DNA from: Glutamicibacter uratoxydans
Lineage (GTDB): Bacteria > Actinomycetota > Actinomycetes > Actinomycetales > Micrococcaceae
Length of the DNA stretch: 33,498 nucleotides
Reading direction: 5' to 3'
Assembly: GCF_006539925.1 (NCBI RefSeq)
Contig: NZ_BJNY01000027.1
Coordinates: 1 to 33,498 of the forward strand
Position 1 is the first letter of the stretch, and every line of letters begins with the position of its first letter. Under the pieces are notes generated by a model. It did not search any database, was not told the DNA's origin, and saw only the letters and a program-made list of their open reading frames with translations. Below, piece by piece: positions 21,281 through 29,456 of the stretch. The translations under genes were made by a program, and so were the position numbers.

Positions 21281-22444
21281 ATGACCAACCCTCTTGAAGC
21301 CTCGCAGCCGGAATCCGCCTGGGATCCGCGCACCCTGCTCGTTGCCGGCGGACGCCCGGCCCACGGCGTGGATGCGGCGGTGAACCACCCGGTGACGTTT
21401 ACCTCCACCTTCCATTCCCAGGGCGTGGCGGCCCCGGGGGAGAAGGTCTACGCCCGCTTCTCGAACCCCACCTGGGACCCCTTTGAAGAGGTGCTGGGCC
21501 AGCTGGAGGAAGCACAGCTCCCGGCGCTGGTGTTCTCTTCAGGGATGGCGGCCATTGTCGCCGCACTGGCGCTGGTTCCCGCCGGCGGCGTACTGGTGAT
21601 GCCGCGCCATTCCTACAACGGCTCGCTGAGCCTGAGCCGGGAACTGGCGGATGCCGGGCGCCTGGAGATCCGCCTGGTGGACATCGCGGACACCGGGGAA
21701 GTCATCGCGGCGCTCGACGGGGCCGCAGCGCTGTGGGTTGAATCGCCCACCAACCCGATGTTGGAGGTGGCTGACCTGCCGGCGCTGCTGGCCGAAGCCA
21801 AGAAGCGCGGCATCCTGAGCATCGTGGACAACACCTTCGCCACGCCGCTGCTGCAGCGGCCGCTGAGCCTGGGGGCCGATGTGGTGGTGCACTCGGTGAC
21901 CAAATACCTCTCCGGCCACTCGGATGTCATCCTGGGAGCGGTGGTCACCAGCGACGAGAAGCTGCACGCCACGGTGCACGGCTACCGCACGCTGCACGGC
22001 GCCATCGCCTCGCCCATGGACGTCTTCCTTGCCCTGCGCGGGGTGCGCACGCTGTCAGTGCGGCTGGAACGCTCCCATACCAACAGCCAGATCCTCGCCC
22101 AGCGGCTCTCCGAGCACCGGAATGTCAGCGGCGTGCGCTATCCGGGGCTGCCCGATGACCCCGGCCATGAACGGGCAGAACGCCAGCTCGGCGGCTACAA
22201 CTTCGGCTCGGTCATCGCCTTCCAGGCCGGGGAACGCGCGGCGGATGCGGACAAGGTGATCTCCCGGCTCAAGCTCATCACCGGCGCCACCTCGCTGGGC
22301 GGAGTGGAAACCCTGGCCGAACGCCGGGCGCGCCACGCCTCGGAACCGGAAAGCATCCCGGAGAACCTGATCAGGCTCTCGGTGGGCATTGAAGCGGTGG
22401 AAGACCTGTGGAACGATCTGTCCGACGCCCTGAACAGGATTTAG
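21281..22444 (+). CDS. Trans-sulfuration family PLP enzyme (cystathionine gamma-synthase/lyase type)
   Basis: This is a 387-aa pyridoxal-phosphate enzyme of the Cys/Met metabolism family. The Schiff-base lysine is Lys208 in [12 protein letters not shown]. Other hallmarks are [20 protein letters not shown] (N-terminal substrate/PLP loop), SSGMAAI (phosphate-binding), [10 protein letters not shown] and [25 protein letters not shown]. The family includes cystathionine gamma-synthase, gamma-lyase and methionine gamma-lyase; sequence alone does not settle which, and no other sulfur genes are nearby. The frame is open from 21206, but I start at the ATG at 21281, which lies 7 nt from a TACGCT -10 box and starts the usual N-terminus. 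Confidence 0.88.
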   Translation: MTNPLEASQPESAWDPRTLLVAGGRPAHGVDAAVNHPVTFTSTFHSQGVAAPGEKVYARFSNPTWDPFEEVLGQLEEAQLPALVFSSGMAAIVAALALVPAGGVLVMPRHSYNGSLSLSRELADAGRLEIRLVDIADTGEVIAALDGAAALWVESPTNPMLEVADLPALLAEAKKRGILSIVDNTFATPLLQRPLSLGADVVVHSVTKYLSGHSDVILGAVVTSDEKLHATVHGYRTLHGAIASPMDVFLALRGVRTLSVRLERSHTNSQILAQRLSEHRNVSGVRYPGLPDDPGHERAERQLGGYNFGSVIAFQAGERAADADKVISRLKLITGATSLGGVETLAERRARHASEPESIPENLIRLSVGIEAVEDLWNDLSDALNRI

Positions 22445-22511
22445 CCAGTCGCCGGAAGCGGGCCGCGTGGCATTGTGTTCCCCGGCCAGCACGCAAAGGT
22501 AAGGTAAAGGC

Positions 22512-22823
22512 ATGCAGTTCATGAAAATGGCACAGATGATCGAGTACTACATGCTCTTCGCCCTCGGCTTGGCCATCGTCGCGCTCGCCGTGTGGGCGCT
22601 GGTCGACTGCCTGCGCCACCCTGCTGACCGCTTTATCCAAGAGGGCAAGCGGACCAAGGGCTTCTGGACTGGACTCACGGTGGGAAGCACCGCTGTGGCG
22701 CTGCTGTCCCTGCTGAGCATCAGCGGCGGCATCCTACAGCTGGTCGCAGCCTGCATTGTGTGCGTCTACCTGGCAGATGTGAAGCCTGCAGTCAGCGGCA
22801 AGGGCGGCTGGTACGGCTATTAG
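22512..22823 (+). CDS. DUF2516 family membrane protein
   Basis: This is a small (103 aa) actinobacterial integral membrane protein of unknown function. It has a hydrophobic segment at about residues 10-32 (YYMLFALGLAIVALAVWALV), then the conserved DCLRHPADRF region and a basic loop (EGKRTKGFW). A second hydrophobic block lies at about 50-90, and the tail GKGGWYGY ends in aromatic residues as in the family. A purine-rich stretch (AAGGTAAAGG) precedes the ATG. It stands alone between the PLP enzyme and a strong terminator. Confidence 0.85.
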   Translation: MQFMKMAQMIEYYMLFALGLAIVALAVWALVDCLRHPADRFIQEGKRTKGFWTGLTVGSTAVALLSLLSISGGILQLVAACIVCVYLADVKPAVSGKGGWYGY

Positions 22824-22852
22824 CCGCAGAGCCTGTGAACTTTAAATCTTTG

Positions 22853-22891
22853 AACCCGGGTCCGGACGCAGCGAGCGTCCGGACCCGGGTT
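22853..22891. terminator. Terminator hairpin after the DUF2516 gene
   Basis: A perfect 17-bp inverted repeat (AACCCGGGTCCGGACGC and its complement) with loop AGCGA is followed by TTGTG. It ends the DUF2516 transcript just ahead of the gpmA promoter. Confidence 0.9.
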
Positions 22892-22936
22892 TTGTGATTG
22901 GGGTTATCTTCGCGACTGCAGATCAAAGGCATTGGA

Positions 22937-22949
22937 TAAGATAAGAAGC
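22937..22949 (+). promoter_or_regulatory. Leaderless -10 of gpmA
   Basis: TAAGAT (22937-22942) is followed by 7 nt and the ATG at 22950. The -35 region has no clear consensus. Confidence 0.45.
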
Positions 22950-23696
22950 ATGAGTCACACTTTGATCTTGCTTCGCCATGGACAGAGCGAATGGAACGAG
23001 AAGAACCTTTTCACCGGCTGGTACGACGTTACCCTGACTGAGAAGGGCCGTGCCGAGGCTACTCGCGGCGGCAAGCTGCTGGCCGAGGCTGGCTACAAGC
23101 CGGAGGTGCTGCACACCTCGCTGCTCACCCGTGCCATCGTCACCGCAAACCTGGCGCTTGAGTCCGCCGGCCGTTCGTGGATCCCGGTCAACCGCGACTG
23201 GCGCCTGAACGAGCGCCACTACGGTGCGCTGCAGGGCAAGGACAAGGCGCAGACCCTTGCAGAGTTCGGCGAGGACCAGTTCATGCAGTGGCGCCGCAGC
23301 TACGACACCCCGCCTCCAGCCTTGGCCGACGATTCCGAGTTCAGCCAGATCGGAGACGAGCGCTACGCATCACTAGGCGACTCGGCTCCGCGCACCGAAT
23401 GCCTCAAGGACGTGCTTGAGCGCCTGCTGCCCTACTGGGAGAACAACATCAAGGCAGACCTGTCGGCAGGCAAGACCGTCATGGTCACCGCCCACGGCAA
23501 CTCGCTGCGCGCCCTGGTCAAGCACCTGGACAACATCAGCGACGAAGCCATTGCCGGACTGAACATCCCCACCGGCATTCCGCTGGTTTATGAACTGGAC
23601 GACAACTTCCAGCCGATCACCGCCGGCGGAACCTACCTGGATCCAGAAGCAGCAGCCGAGGCAATCCAGGCTGTCGCGAACCAGGGTCGCAAGTAG
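22950..23696 (+). CDS. gpmA: 2,3-bisphosphoglycerate-dependent phosphoglycerate mutase
   Basis: This 248-aa glycolytic enzyme interconverts 3- and 2-phosphoglycerate. The catalytic phospho-His is His10 in [10 protein letters not shown]. Other signatures are [13 protein letters not shown], the second arginine/Glu region [24 protein letters not shown], and the second catalytic His in [11 protein letters not shown] start at the ATG at 22950 ([11 protein letters not shown]) and not at the in-frame ATG at 22932, because a -10 box ends 7 nt before it and the family N-terminus matches. In mycobacteria gpm1 precedes senX3-regX3; here the same genes lie about 3 kb apart, supporting conserved synteny. 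Confidence 0.95.
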   Translation: MSHTLILLRHGQSEWNEKNLFTGWYDVTLTEKGRAEATRGGKLLAEAGYKPEVLHTSLLTRAIVTANLALESAGRSWIPVNRDWRLNERHYGALQGKDKAQTLAEFGEDQFMQWRRSYDTPPPALADDSEFSQIGDERYASLGDSAPRTECLKDVLERLLPYWENNIKADLSAGKTVMVTAHGNSLRALVKHLDNISDEAIAGLNIPTGIPLVYELDDNFQPITAGGTYLDPEAAAEAIQAVANQGRK

Positions 23697-23708
23697 ACCA
23701 CGCTTTTC

Positions 23709-23757
23709 GGCGGTGCGCCGGTCAGCGCTTTTTCACAGCGCGGACCGGTGCACCGCC
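23709..23757 (+). terminator. Hairpin after gpmA
   Basis: A 15-bp stem (GGCGGTGCGCCGGTC, right arm with one G-T pair) with an inner GCGC/GCGC stem follows gpmA by 12 nt. No clear T-run follows, so it would be an atypical, structure-driven terminator. Confidence 0.6.
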
Positions 23758-23819
23758 GCCCTAGTTAAACGGCAGGCAACCACAAAGTATCCGGCTGTGA
23801 GCGAAACCATTGCGCACGA

Positions 23820-23848
23820 TTGTCTTTTTGGCATTACTATGCTGTAAT
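23820..23848 (+). promoter_or_regulatory. Sigma-70-type promoter of the DUF4193 gene
   Basis: TTGTCT (23820-23825) and TGTAAT (23843-23848) are separated by exactly 17 nt, the best housekeeping promoter match in the window. It drives the gene starting at 23895 with a leader of about 40 nt. Confidence 0.65.
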
Positions 23849-23894
23849 CTCCTATTTCGAATAGGCTCAATGGCTCACGTTAGGAATGCAATTC

Positions 23895-24197
23895 GTGGCA
23901 ACTGATTACGATGAAGTCCGCCCGGACGTCGCCGAGGCGCGCAAGGCTTCTTTGGATGCGGTCAAGTCCGCTAACGCACCAGACGCCAAGTCCGTGGTGC
24001 GCGAGCTCGACGAGGCCGACCACACCGACGGCATGGATCTGCCAGGTGCAGACCTGTCCAACGAGGAACTGACCGTTACGGTCATTCCACAGAAGGACGA
24101 CGAGTTCATTTGCGGCTCGTGCTTCCTGATCCGCCACCGTTCGCAGCTGGTTCGTGAAGACAACGGCGTAGGCTTCTGCGTCGAATGCGAAGGCTAA
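23895..24197 (+). CDS. DUF4193 domain-containing protein
   Basis: This 100-aa acidic protein is of the actinobacterial DUF4193 family, of unknown function. It begins VATDYDEVRP, matching the usual MATDYD start, has an acidic middle (RELDEADHTDG), and ends with a four-cysteine zinc-ribbon: ICGSCFL and FCVECEG. I start at the GTG at 23895, preceded by AGGA at 9 nt; the ATG at 23886 would overlap its own ribosome-binding site. It has a strong own promoter and a strong terminator, so it is a single-gene, probably well-expressed unit. Confidence 0.85.
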   Translation: MATDYDEVRPDVAEARKASLDAVKSANAPDAKSVVRELDEADHTDGMDLPGADLSNEELTVTVIPQKDDEFICGSCFLIRHRSQLVREDNGVGFCVECEG

Positions 24198-24240
24198 GAC
24201 TGTACTAGTGCCGTGTCCTGCGCTTGCGCACCACACGGCT

Positions 24241-24278
24241 AGCGAAGGGCCGCCCATCTCGGGCGGCCCTTCGCTTTT
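24241..24278 (+). terminator. Strong terminator after the DUF4193 gene
   Basis: A perfect 15-bp stem (AGCGAAGGGCCGCCC, loop ATCTC) is followed by TTTT. A second hairpin (GCCGTGT/ACACGGC with an inner GCGC pair) sits directly before it at about 24213-24239. Confidence 0.9.
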
Positions 24279-24313
24279 AAGTACGCCCGACGGCCGCCGT
24301 GCTTTTTCGCGGA

Positions 24314-24325
24314 TAGGATGAGCGA
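24314..24325 (+). promoter_or_regulatory. Leaderless -10 of the short-chain dehydrogenase
   Basis: TAGGAT (24314-24319) is followed by 6 nt and the ATG at 24326. Confidence 0.45.
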
Positions 24326-25054
24326 ATGCAATCTACAACAGTGATCGCGGTGACCGGGGGAGCGAGGGGCATCGGCGCAGCCATCGTGGAACGCGTAGCC
24401 GCCGCGGGGCATGATGTGCTCATCGGCTACCGCAGCGGCCAAGCCGCAGCCGAGGAACTAGCCGAACGGGTGAGGTCCTCGGGACGGCTGGCGGCAACCG
24501 CCAGCGTGGACATCACCGACGCCGGATCGCTGGCAGAGTTTTTCAAGACAGGCGAGGCACTTGGACCATTGGCTGGAGTCGTCGCCTCGGCCGGCGCGGT
24601 GGAGGCTGTGGGCGCCCTCGTCGACTTGGAACCCGATCAGATCCGCCGCGATCTGGAGGTCAACCTGCTCGGGCCGGTGCTGACTGCCCGGGCGGCGGTC
24701 CCCTACCTTGCCAAAACCAGTGGTTCGCTGGTCTTGATCGGTTCAGCCGCCTCGACCACCGGAAGCCCGGGGACCTATGTCCACTATGCGGCGGCCAAGG
24801 CCGGAACCGCCGCCCTGGCTGCTGGGCTTGCCAAGGAACTTGCAGGTTCCGGAATCAGGGTGAACTGCGTGGAGCCGGGGACGGTGTGGACAGGCTTCCA
24901 CCAAGACCCGCAGCGCCCTGCAAAAGTCGCCAGCTCGATTCCCCTGAGCAGGCCCGGGGACCCTGCAGAAATCGCCGGAGCGGTGAATTGGCTGCTTTCC
25001 GCTGAAGCCTCCTACACCACCGGGGCGACGCTCCGCGTCGCGGGCGGAATGTAG
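24326..25054 (+). CDS. Short-chain dehydrogenase/reductase (FabG-like)
   Basis: This is a 242-aa classical SDR oxidoreductase using NAD(P)H. The cofactor motif TGGARGIG is at residues 10-17. NLLGPV is the structural Asn region, and the catalytic Ser lies in LIGSAAST. The YxxxK pair is Tyr154/Lys158 in VHYAAAKAG. The C-terminal TTGATLRVAGGM is the typical end of 3-oxoacyl-ACP reductase-like SDRs. The real substrate cannot be told; it is not in a fatty-acid operon. The ATG follows a TAGGAT box by 6 nt. Confidence 0.88.
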   Translation: MQSTTVIAVTGGARGIGAAIVERVAAAGHDVLIGYRSGQAAAEELAERVRSSGRLAATASVDITDAGSLAEFFKTGEALGPLAGVVASAGAVEAVGALVDLEPDQIRRDLEVNLLGPVLTARAAVPYLAKTSGSLVLIGSAASTTGSPGTYVHYAAAKAGTAALAAGLAKELAGSGIRVNCVEPGTVWTGFHQDPQRPAKVASSIPLSRPGDPAEIAGAVNWLLSAEASYTTGATLRVAGGM

Positions 25055-25096
25055 CCCCCTGGAAAGCCTGCCGGTTCCCGGGCGTTAAACACCGCG

Positions 25097-25132
25097 CCGC
25101 TGCCACCTGGCCAAAAGCCGGGGTGGCAGCGG
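25097..25132. terminator. Hairpin between convergent SDR and phoU genes
   Basis: An 11-bp stem (CCGCTGCCACC / GGTGGCAGCGG) with an inner GGC-caaaa-GCC pair lies in the 112-bp gap between convergent genes and can serve both. Confidence 0.7.
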
Positions 25133-25166
25133 TGCGTCCGCCTAGACGGTGTTGAGGCTTGTGGGC

Positions 25167-25826
25167 CTAGAGCTCGGAAGGATCCCATTCGCCGGTCACC
25201 AGGTAGGTGACCTTGCGGGCCACCGAGACGCCGTGGTCGCCGAAGCGCTCAAGGTAGCGGCTAGTCAGCGACACGTCCACGGTGGTCGGCGCGCTGGCGC
25301 TCCACGCTTCGTCGGCAATCTGAGTGAAGACGCTGGCATGCAGGCGGTCCAGCTTGTGGTTCAGCTCAATGATGTCGCGGGCGATCTTCAGATCGCGGGT
25401 GTCCAGCAGCTCGGCCACGGCCTTGGCGATCTGGATGTCGATCTGCGCCATTTCGGAGAAGGTGCCGGTGATCTCGGATGGCAGCGCACGGCGCGGGAAG
25501 CGCAGGCGGGTCAGCTGCGCCAGGTGGCGGGCCAAATCTCCCATGCGCTCCAGCGATGCGCTCATGCGCAGTGAGCCGACGATCATGCGCAGGTCCGAGG
25601 CTACCGGCCCCTGCAGCGCCAGGGTGTCGATGGCGCGCTCGTCCAGCTGGTTCTGCATGAAGTCGATCTTCGCGTCGGCGGCGATGACCTCCTGGGCCAG
25701 CTCCACATCGGCGTTAGCCAGCGAGTCCCAGGCCCGGTCCATGGCGGTGGCCACGCGGTTGGCCATCTCGATCAGCTCTTCGCCGATCTGTTGCAGATCT
25801 GCCTGAAATACTTTGCGCACGTACAT
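25167..25826 (-). CDS. phoU: Phosphate signaling complex protein PhoU
   Basis: This 219-aa all-helical PhoU protein couples phosphate transport to the SenX3-RegX3 two-component system and keeps the Pho response off when phosphate is plentiful. Two PhoU repeats are visible; metal-binding style motifs include DLRMIVGSLRMSASLERMGDLARH in the first and SRYLERFGDHGVSVAR in the second (E/RxxD pattern). Its ATG follows AAAGGGA closely. It is divergent from senX3, with a PHO box between the two genes, so it is likely controlled by RegX3. Confidence 0.95.
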   Translation of the reverse strand: MYVRKVFQADLQQIGEELIEMANRVATAMDRAWDSLANADVELAQEVIAADAKIDFMQNQLDERAIDTLALQGPVASDLRMIVGSLRMSASLERMGDLARHLAQLTRLRFPRRALPSEITGTFSEMAQIDIQIAKAVAELLDTRDLKIARDIIELNHKLDRLHASVFTQIADEAWSASAPTTVDVSLTSRYLERFGDHGVSVARKVTYLVTGEWDPSEL

Positions 25827-25921
25827 TCCCTTTCGAGGTTCGGAATTGCCCCATGATTTTGGGCATGGTGGAGGGTCTGAGTAAAGAATGTCAGCGGGGG
25901 ATTAACGAATATTCCCAGAAA

Positions 25922-25943
25922 GGTGAACGTTTGGTGAACAGCT
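25922..25943. promoter_or_regulatory. PHO box (RegX3/PhoP-type direct repeats)
   Basis: Read on the minus strand, two copies of GTTCACC are placed 11 bp apart (complements of 25933-25939 and 25922-25928). This is the GTTCACC-N4-GTTCACC layout bound by actinobacterial PhoP/RegX3. It lies about 95 bases upstream of phoU and 70 bases upstream of senX3. Confidence 0.75.
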
Positions 25944-25998
25944 GGCCGATTTGGCTGTTTTCGCGTCTTCTTGGGGCGGCGCCGCGGGCAATCACAGA

Positions 25999-26010
25999 TA
26001 GTCTAAAGAT
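25999..26010 (+). promoter_or_regulatory. Leaderless -10 of senX3
   Basis: TAGTCT (25999-26004) is followed by 6 nt and the GTG at 26011. Confidence 0.45.
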
Positions 26011-27225
26011 GTGAACGAAGTAATTTCGGCCCTGATTGCCGGTGTGCTCGGCCTGGCGCTGGGCATCGTCGGCGTGGTGGCCTTCCGAATTTCGCAGCGC
26101 CGCGCCGCCCGGCTGCCGCAGGTCGACGAGCCTGTGCTGCCCGAAGGCGCCGCCGCGGTGCTTTCAGTGATCGGCCGCGCCTTCGTGATTCTCGACGACG
26201 TCGACGGAGTGGTCCGCGCCAACCCCGCGTCCTACGCCTATGGGCTGGTCCGCGGCCACACGCTGGTGCACGACGAGCTGCTCTCCCTGGTGCGCCAGGT
26301 GCGCGCCGACGGGGTCATCGCCGAAAGCCAGTACGAGTTGCAGCGCGCCACCCTGGGCGCAGGCCAGCTGATCGTCCACGTGCGCGTGGCGCCGCTGGGC
26401 GACGAATACATCCTGCTGCTGGCGGACGACCGCACCGAGATTACTCGCACCGAGGCCATGCGCAACGACTTCGTCGCCAACGTCTCCCATGAGCTGAAGA
26501 CCCCGGTGGGCGCGATCTCGCTGCTGGCCGAAGCCATCAGCGAGGCGGCCGACGACCCGCAGGCGGTGGTGCGCTTCTCCACCCGCATGGGTAAGGAGTC
26601 CCGGCGCCTGGCCGCCCTGGTACAGGACATCATCGAGCTGTCCCGGCTGCAGTCAAGCGACGTGATTTCCCACGGCCGCGAGTTCACCATCGACCCGGTG
26701 ATTGCCGAGGCGGTGGACCGCAACAAGCTGCTGGCCGAGGAGAAGGGCATCACGGTGTCGGTGGGCGGGAAGCTCGCCGAGCCGCTGCATGGAGACCCGG
26801 ATTTGCTGATGACAGCCCTGCGCAACCTGATCGACAATGCGATCCGCTATTCGCCGCCGAACACCACCGTCGGGGTGGGCGTGCGCCAGCGCGACGGCTA
26901 TGCCCAGATCTCGGTGACCGACCAGGGCCCGGGCATCTCCGCGGAGGACCAGGAGCGCATCTTCGAGCGCTTCTACCGGGTGGACGGCGCCCGTTCGAGG
27001 CAGACCGGCGGCACGGGCCTCGGCTTGAGCATCGTCAAGCATGTGCTGGCCAACCACGGCGGCGAAGTGACGCTGTGGTCCCAGCCCGGGCAGGGCTCAA
27101 CGTTCACGCTCAGACTTCCCATGATGGATGAAGAACCGGCTCTTGTGATCGAGCCGGCCGCAGATATGAAGAAGAAACAAGCGGTTGCCGCAGCGGCGGA
27201 AAACCGTGAAGGAGGACGCCGATGA
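26011..27225 (+). CDS. senX3: Sensor histidine kinase SenX3
   Basis: This is a 404-aa membrane-bound kinase for phosphate starvation signalling. A single N-terminal hydrophobic segment (about residues 5-27) is followed by a PAS-like region (AAAVLSVIGRAFVILDDVDG). The HisKA box FVANVSHELKTPVGA has the phospho-His at about residue 160. The ATPase domain shows the N box NLIDNAIRYSP, G1 DQGPGIS, the F box ERFYRVD and G2 GGTGLGLSIV. The tail is basic and Ala-rich. The stop overlaps the regX3 ATG by 4 bases (ATGA), so both are translated together. Confidence 0.95.
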   Translation: MNEVISALIAGVLGLALGIVGVVAFRISQRRAARLPQVDEPVLPEGAAAVLSVIGRAFVILDDVDGVVRANPASYAYGLVRGHTLVHDELLSLVRQVRADGVIAESQYELQRATLGAGQLIVHVRVAPLGDEYILLLADDRTEITRTEAMRNDFVANVSHELKTPVGAISLLAEAISEAADDPQAVVRFSTRMGKESRRLAALVQDIIELSRLQSSDVISHGREFTIDPVIAEAVDRNKLLAEEKGITVSVGGKLAEPLHGDPDLLMTALRNLIDNAIRYSPPNTTVGVGVRQRDGYAQISVTDQGPGISAEDQERIFERFYRVDGARSRQTGGTGLGLSIVKHVLANHGGEVTLWSQPGQGSTFTLRLPMMDEEPALVIEPAADMKKKQAVAAAAENREGGRR

Positions 27226-27902
27226 CCCGCATCTTGATCGTCGAGGACGAGGAATCGCTCTCGGACCCGCTGTCCTATCTGCTCGAACGCGAGGGCTTCG
27301 AGGTCAGGGTTGCCGACGACGGGATTGTGGCGGTCACCGAGTTCGAGCGCCACGGCGCCGACCTGGTGCTGCTCGATTTGATGCTGCCCGGCCAGCCGGG
27401 CACCGAGGTGATCCGCCAGATCCGGGCCACCAGCCAGGTGCCGGTCATCATGCTCACCGCTAAGGACTCGGAGATCGACAAGGTGGTGGGCCTGGAGCTC
27501 GGCGCCGACGACTACGTCACCAAGCCCTACTCTTCGCGAGAGCTGCTGGCCCGCATCCGCGCGGTGCTGCGCCGCCAGGGCGAGGCCGAGGAGCTGATCA
27601 GCAACGTCGTCACCGCAGGCCCGGTGCGCATGGATGTGGAGCGCCATATCGTCTCCGTGAACAATTCCGAGGTGTCCATGCCGCTGAAGGAGTTCGAGCT
27701 GCTGGAAATGCTGCTGCGCAACGCGGGGCGCGTGCTCACCCGCGGGCAGCTGATCGACCGCGTGTGGGGCAGCGACTACGTGGGGGACACCAAGACCCTG
27801 GACGTCCACGTCAAGCGCCTGCGCTCAAAGATCGAGGGTGATCCGGCGGCTCCGGAGCTGCTGGTGACGGTGCGCGGCCTGGGCTACAAGTTCGTCGCCT
27901 AG
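27222..27902 (+). CDS. regX3: Response regulator RegX3
   Basis: This 226-aa OmpR/PhoB-type regulator activates phosphate-starvation genes. The receiver domain has acidic residues EDE (8-10), phospho-acceptor Asp52 in LLDLMLPG, Thr in MLTAKD and Lys101 in VTKPY. The winged-helix DNA-binding domain (about 125-226) includes PLKEFELLEMLLRNAGRVLTRGQL and the recognition helix region TLDVHVKRLRSKIE. It overlaps senX3 by 4 bases. The PHO box upstream of senX3 suggests autoregulation. Confidence 0.96.
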   Translation: MTRILIVEDEESLSDPLSYLLEREGFEVRVADDGIVAVTEFERHGADLVLLDLMLPGQPGTEVIRQIRATSQVPVIMLTAKDSEIDKVVGLELGADDYVTKPYSSRELLARIRAVLRRQGEAEELISNVVTAGPVRMDVERHIVSVNNSEVSMPLKEFELLEMLLRNAGRVLTRGQLIDRVWGSDYVGDTKTLDVHVKRLRSKIEGDPAAPELLVTVRGLGYKFVA

Positions 27903-27938
27903 CCTGACCGCTGTTGGACGCAGCACCCAGGGTGCGCA

Positions 27939-27971
27939 AAAGCCCCGGTTTCTACAAGGAACCGGGGCTTT
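27939..27971. terminator. Bidirectional terminator after regX3
   Basis: A 12-bp stem (AAAGCCCCGGTT / AACCGGGGCTTT, loop of 9 nt) lies between convergent regX3 and the lipoprotein gene. The A- and T-rich ends suit both directions. Confidence 0.85.
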
Positions 27972-27983
27972 GTGCTGTGCTGC

Positions 27984-28517
27984 CTAGTGGCCCGAGGTTG
28001 CTGGGCTTGGCTTCAGGTGGTCGGTCGAGGTGCCGGTGTAGCCACCTGGAACGAAGGCGCGGTATTCGGCCAGGGTTCCGTCAACCACTGGAACCGAGAA
28101 ATTCTGGGTGGCGCCCGAGGTGGTGAAGGTGGTCTCAGCGTGCTCGCCAGGCTTGATGCCCAGGTTGGTGATCACGGTCTTGTTAGCGTCGTCTTCCAGC
28201 TTGGTCTCGCCGTTGGCTGGAACCTTTACGGTCACTGCAGCGGCGCTGCCGGCCTTGATCTCCAGGCTCAGGTCGGACTTGCCGGAGTTCACCACGGTGC
28301 CGATCAGGCGCGCGTCGGTGCCCTGCTCGTTGGTCACGAACATCAGGTTGCGCACCTGTGCATCGGAAACGTTCAGGTTGATTCCATCGCTGGCTGCGTA
28401 GTTGGTTGAAGTGGACTGCTCGTTGATGGCGCCACAGCTAGTGACACCGAATGCCAGGGCAGCCACAGCGAGGGACGCGGCAATGCGGCGTCCAGCGGTC
28501 ATGCGTGCGGTGATCAC
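27984..28517 (-). CDS. Putative lipoprotein, LpqE-like
   Basis: This 177-aa exported lipoprotein has a signal with lipobox FGVTSC (Cys at about position 28). After it comes a beta-rich domain (NLNVSDAQVRNLMFV, GTVVNSGKSDLSLEIKAG) resembling actinobacterial LpqE-type copper-binding-like lipoproteins, although no Met/His-rich metal site is obvious. The function is unknown. The GTG start at 28517 is set by GAGGAG at 8 nt. It is convergent with regX3 and divergent from carD; the gap to carD is 354 bases. Confidence 0.8.
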   Translation of the reverse strand: MITARMTAGRRIAASLAVAALAFGVTSCGAINEQSTSTNYAASDGINLNVSDAQVRNLMFVTNEQGTDARLIGTVVNSGKSDLSLEIKAGSAAAVTVKVPANGETKLEDDANKTVITNLGIKPGEHAETTFTTSGATQNFSVPVVDGTLAEYRAFVPGGYTGTSTDHLKPSPATSGH

Positions 28518-28871
28518 GACACTAACTCCTCGGTGAGAATAATGAGTTGCTTGGGTTCGCAGCCCGGTGCAGCCCCTGACCTTATGTAAAAGGGCAAGGT
28601 GCTCCTAGGCCGCGATCACCTCTAAGCCTAGCGGTTTTTCGGGCAAACACGTGATTTAGCGACGTGCAACACACGCTTTTCGACAACTTGTAGACAAGCT
28701 GCCACCGAGGGGAAAGGGGGTGGCAAGCAATGTGCACACTATTTTCATACCACGTTTCTCCTCCGTTTGGAAGAGGGAGTTCCGCGTGATTTCGCGGTTA
28801 TTTGGGGCACACTTGACGGGCATCATATCGGGTGCATGGTAGACTTGAAGGTGGGAAAGGGGTTTATCCAC
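28518..28871. other. Intergenic region between the lipoprotein gene and carD
   Basis: This region carries the carD leader. TAGACT at 28840-28845 is a good -10 for carD; the nearby TTGACG (28813-28818) is 21 nt upstream, too far for a normal -35. A GCCACC/GGTGGC hairpin and a CTTGT/ACAAG palindrome lie around 28680-28725. No gene is seen. Confidence 0.4.
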
Positions 28872-29357
28872 ATGGTTTTTGAGGTTGGCGAGACTGTTGT
28901 CTACCCGCACCACGGCGCTGCAACGATCGAAGAGATCAAGCTGCGCAAGATCAAGGGCGAAGAGAAAATGTATCTCAAGCTCAAGGTGGCTCAGGGCGAC
29001 CTGACCATCGAGGTTCCTGCCGATAAAATTGATCTGGTGGGCGTGCGCGACGTGGTAGATCCGGAGGGCTTGGACCATGTGTTCGACGTTCTTCGTGCTG
29101 AATTCACCGAAGAGCCGACCAACTGGTCGCGCCGCTACAAGGCAAACGTTGAGAAGCTTGCTTCCGGTGATGTCATCAAGGTTGCAGAGGTCGTCCGCGA
29201 CCTGTGGCGCCGCGAGAACGACCGCGGCCTGTCCGCCGGCGAGAAGCGCATGCTGGCCAAGGCCCGCCAGGTTCTCATCAGCGAGATGGCTCTAGCCAAG
29301 GGTCTTGATGAAACTAAGGCTGAGGGCCTGTTGGATGAGGTTCTGGCTTCCGCCTAA
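28872..29357 (+). CDS. carD: CarD family transcriptional regulator
   Basis: This 161-aa protein binds RNA polymerase beta and stabilises open promoter complexes, setting rRNA and housekeeping transcription levels. The N-terminal Tudor-like RNA-polymerase-interacting domain starts [20 protein letters not shown]. The C-terminal helical DNA-binding domain includes [13 protein letters not shown] with the conserved Trp, then [10 protein letters not shown] and a long helix to the end. The frame is open from 28767, but the ATG at 28872 gives the family's usual length and N-terminus and is preceded by GAAAGGGG at 9 nt. It precedes ispDF, as in many actinobacteria. Confidence 0.95.
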   Translation: MVFEVGETVVYPHHGAATIEEIKLRKIKGEEKMYLKLKVAQGDLTIEVPADKIDLVGVRDVVDPEGLDHVFDVLRAEFTEEPTNWSRRYKANVEKLASGDVIKVAEVVRDLWRRENDRGLSAGEKRMLAKARQVLISEMALAKGLDETKAEGLLDEVLASA

Positions 29358-29376
29358 ATCTTCATATTTTTTGTTC

Positions 29377-29411
29377 AAGCCGCGGAGCGCGTGACAGCGC
29401 ATCCGCGGTTT
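29377..29411 (+). terminator. Terminator hairpin after carD
   Basis: A stem AAGCCGCGGA / TCCGCGGTTT with an inner GCGC/GCGC stem is followed by TGCTGTTT. It separates carD from the ispDF promoter. Confidence 0.75.
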
Positions 29412-29443
29412 GCTGTTTAACCGCTGCGCGGCGAGCCCCGCGA

Positions 29444-29456
29444 TAAGCTGTGAAGC
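29444..29456 (+). promoter_or_regulatory. Leaderless -10 of ispDF
   Basis: TAAGCT (29444-29449) is followed by 7 nt and the GTG at 29457; no Shine-Dalgarno is seen. Confidence 0.45.

Noticed and set aside
28813-28845. TTGACG and TAGACT as a standard promoter pair for carD
   Set aside because: The spacing is 21 nt, too long for a normal sigma-70 promoter; only the -10 box is kept as plausible.
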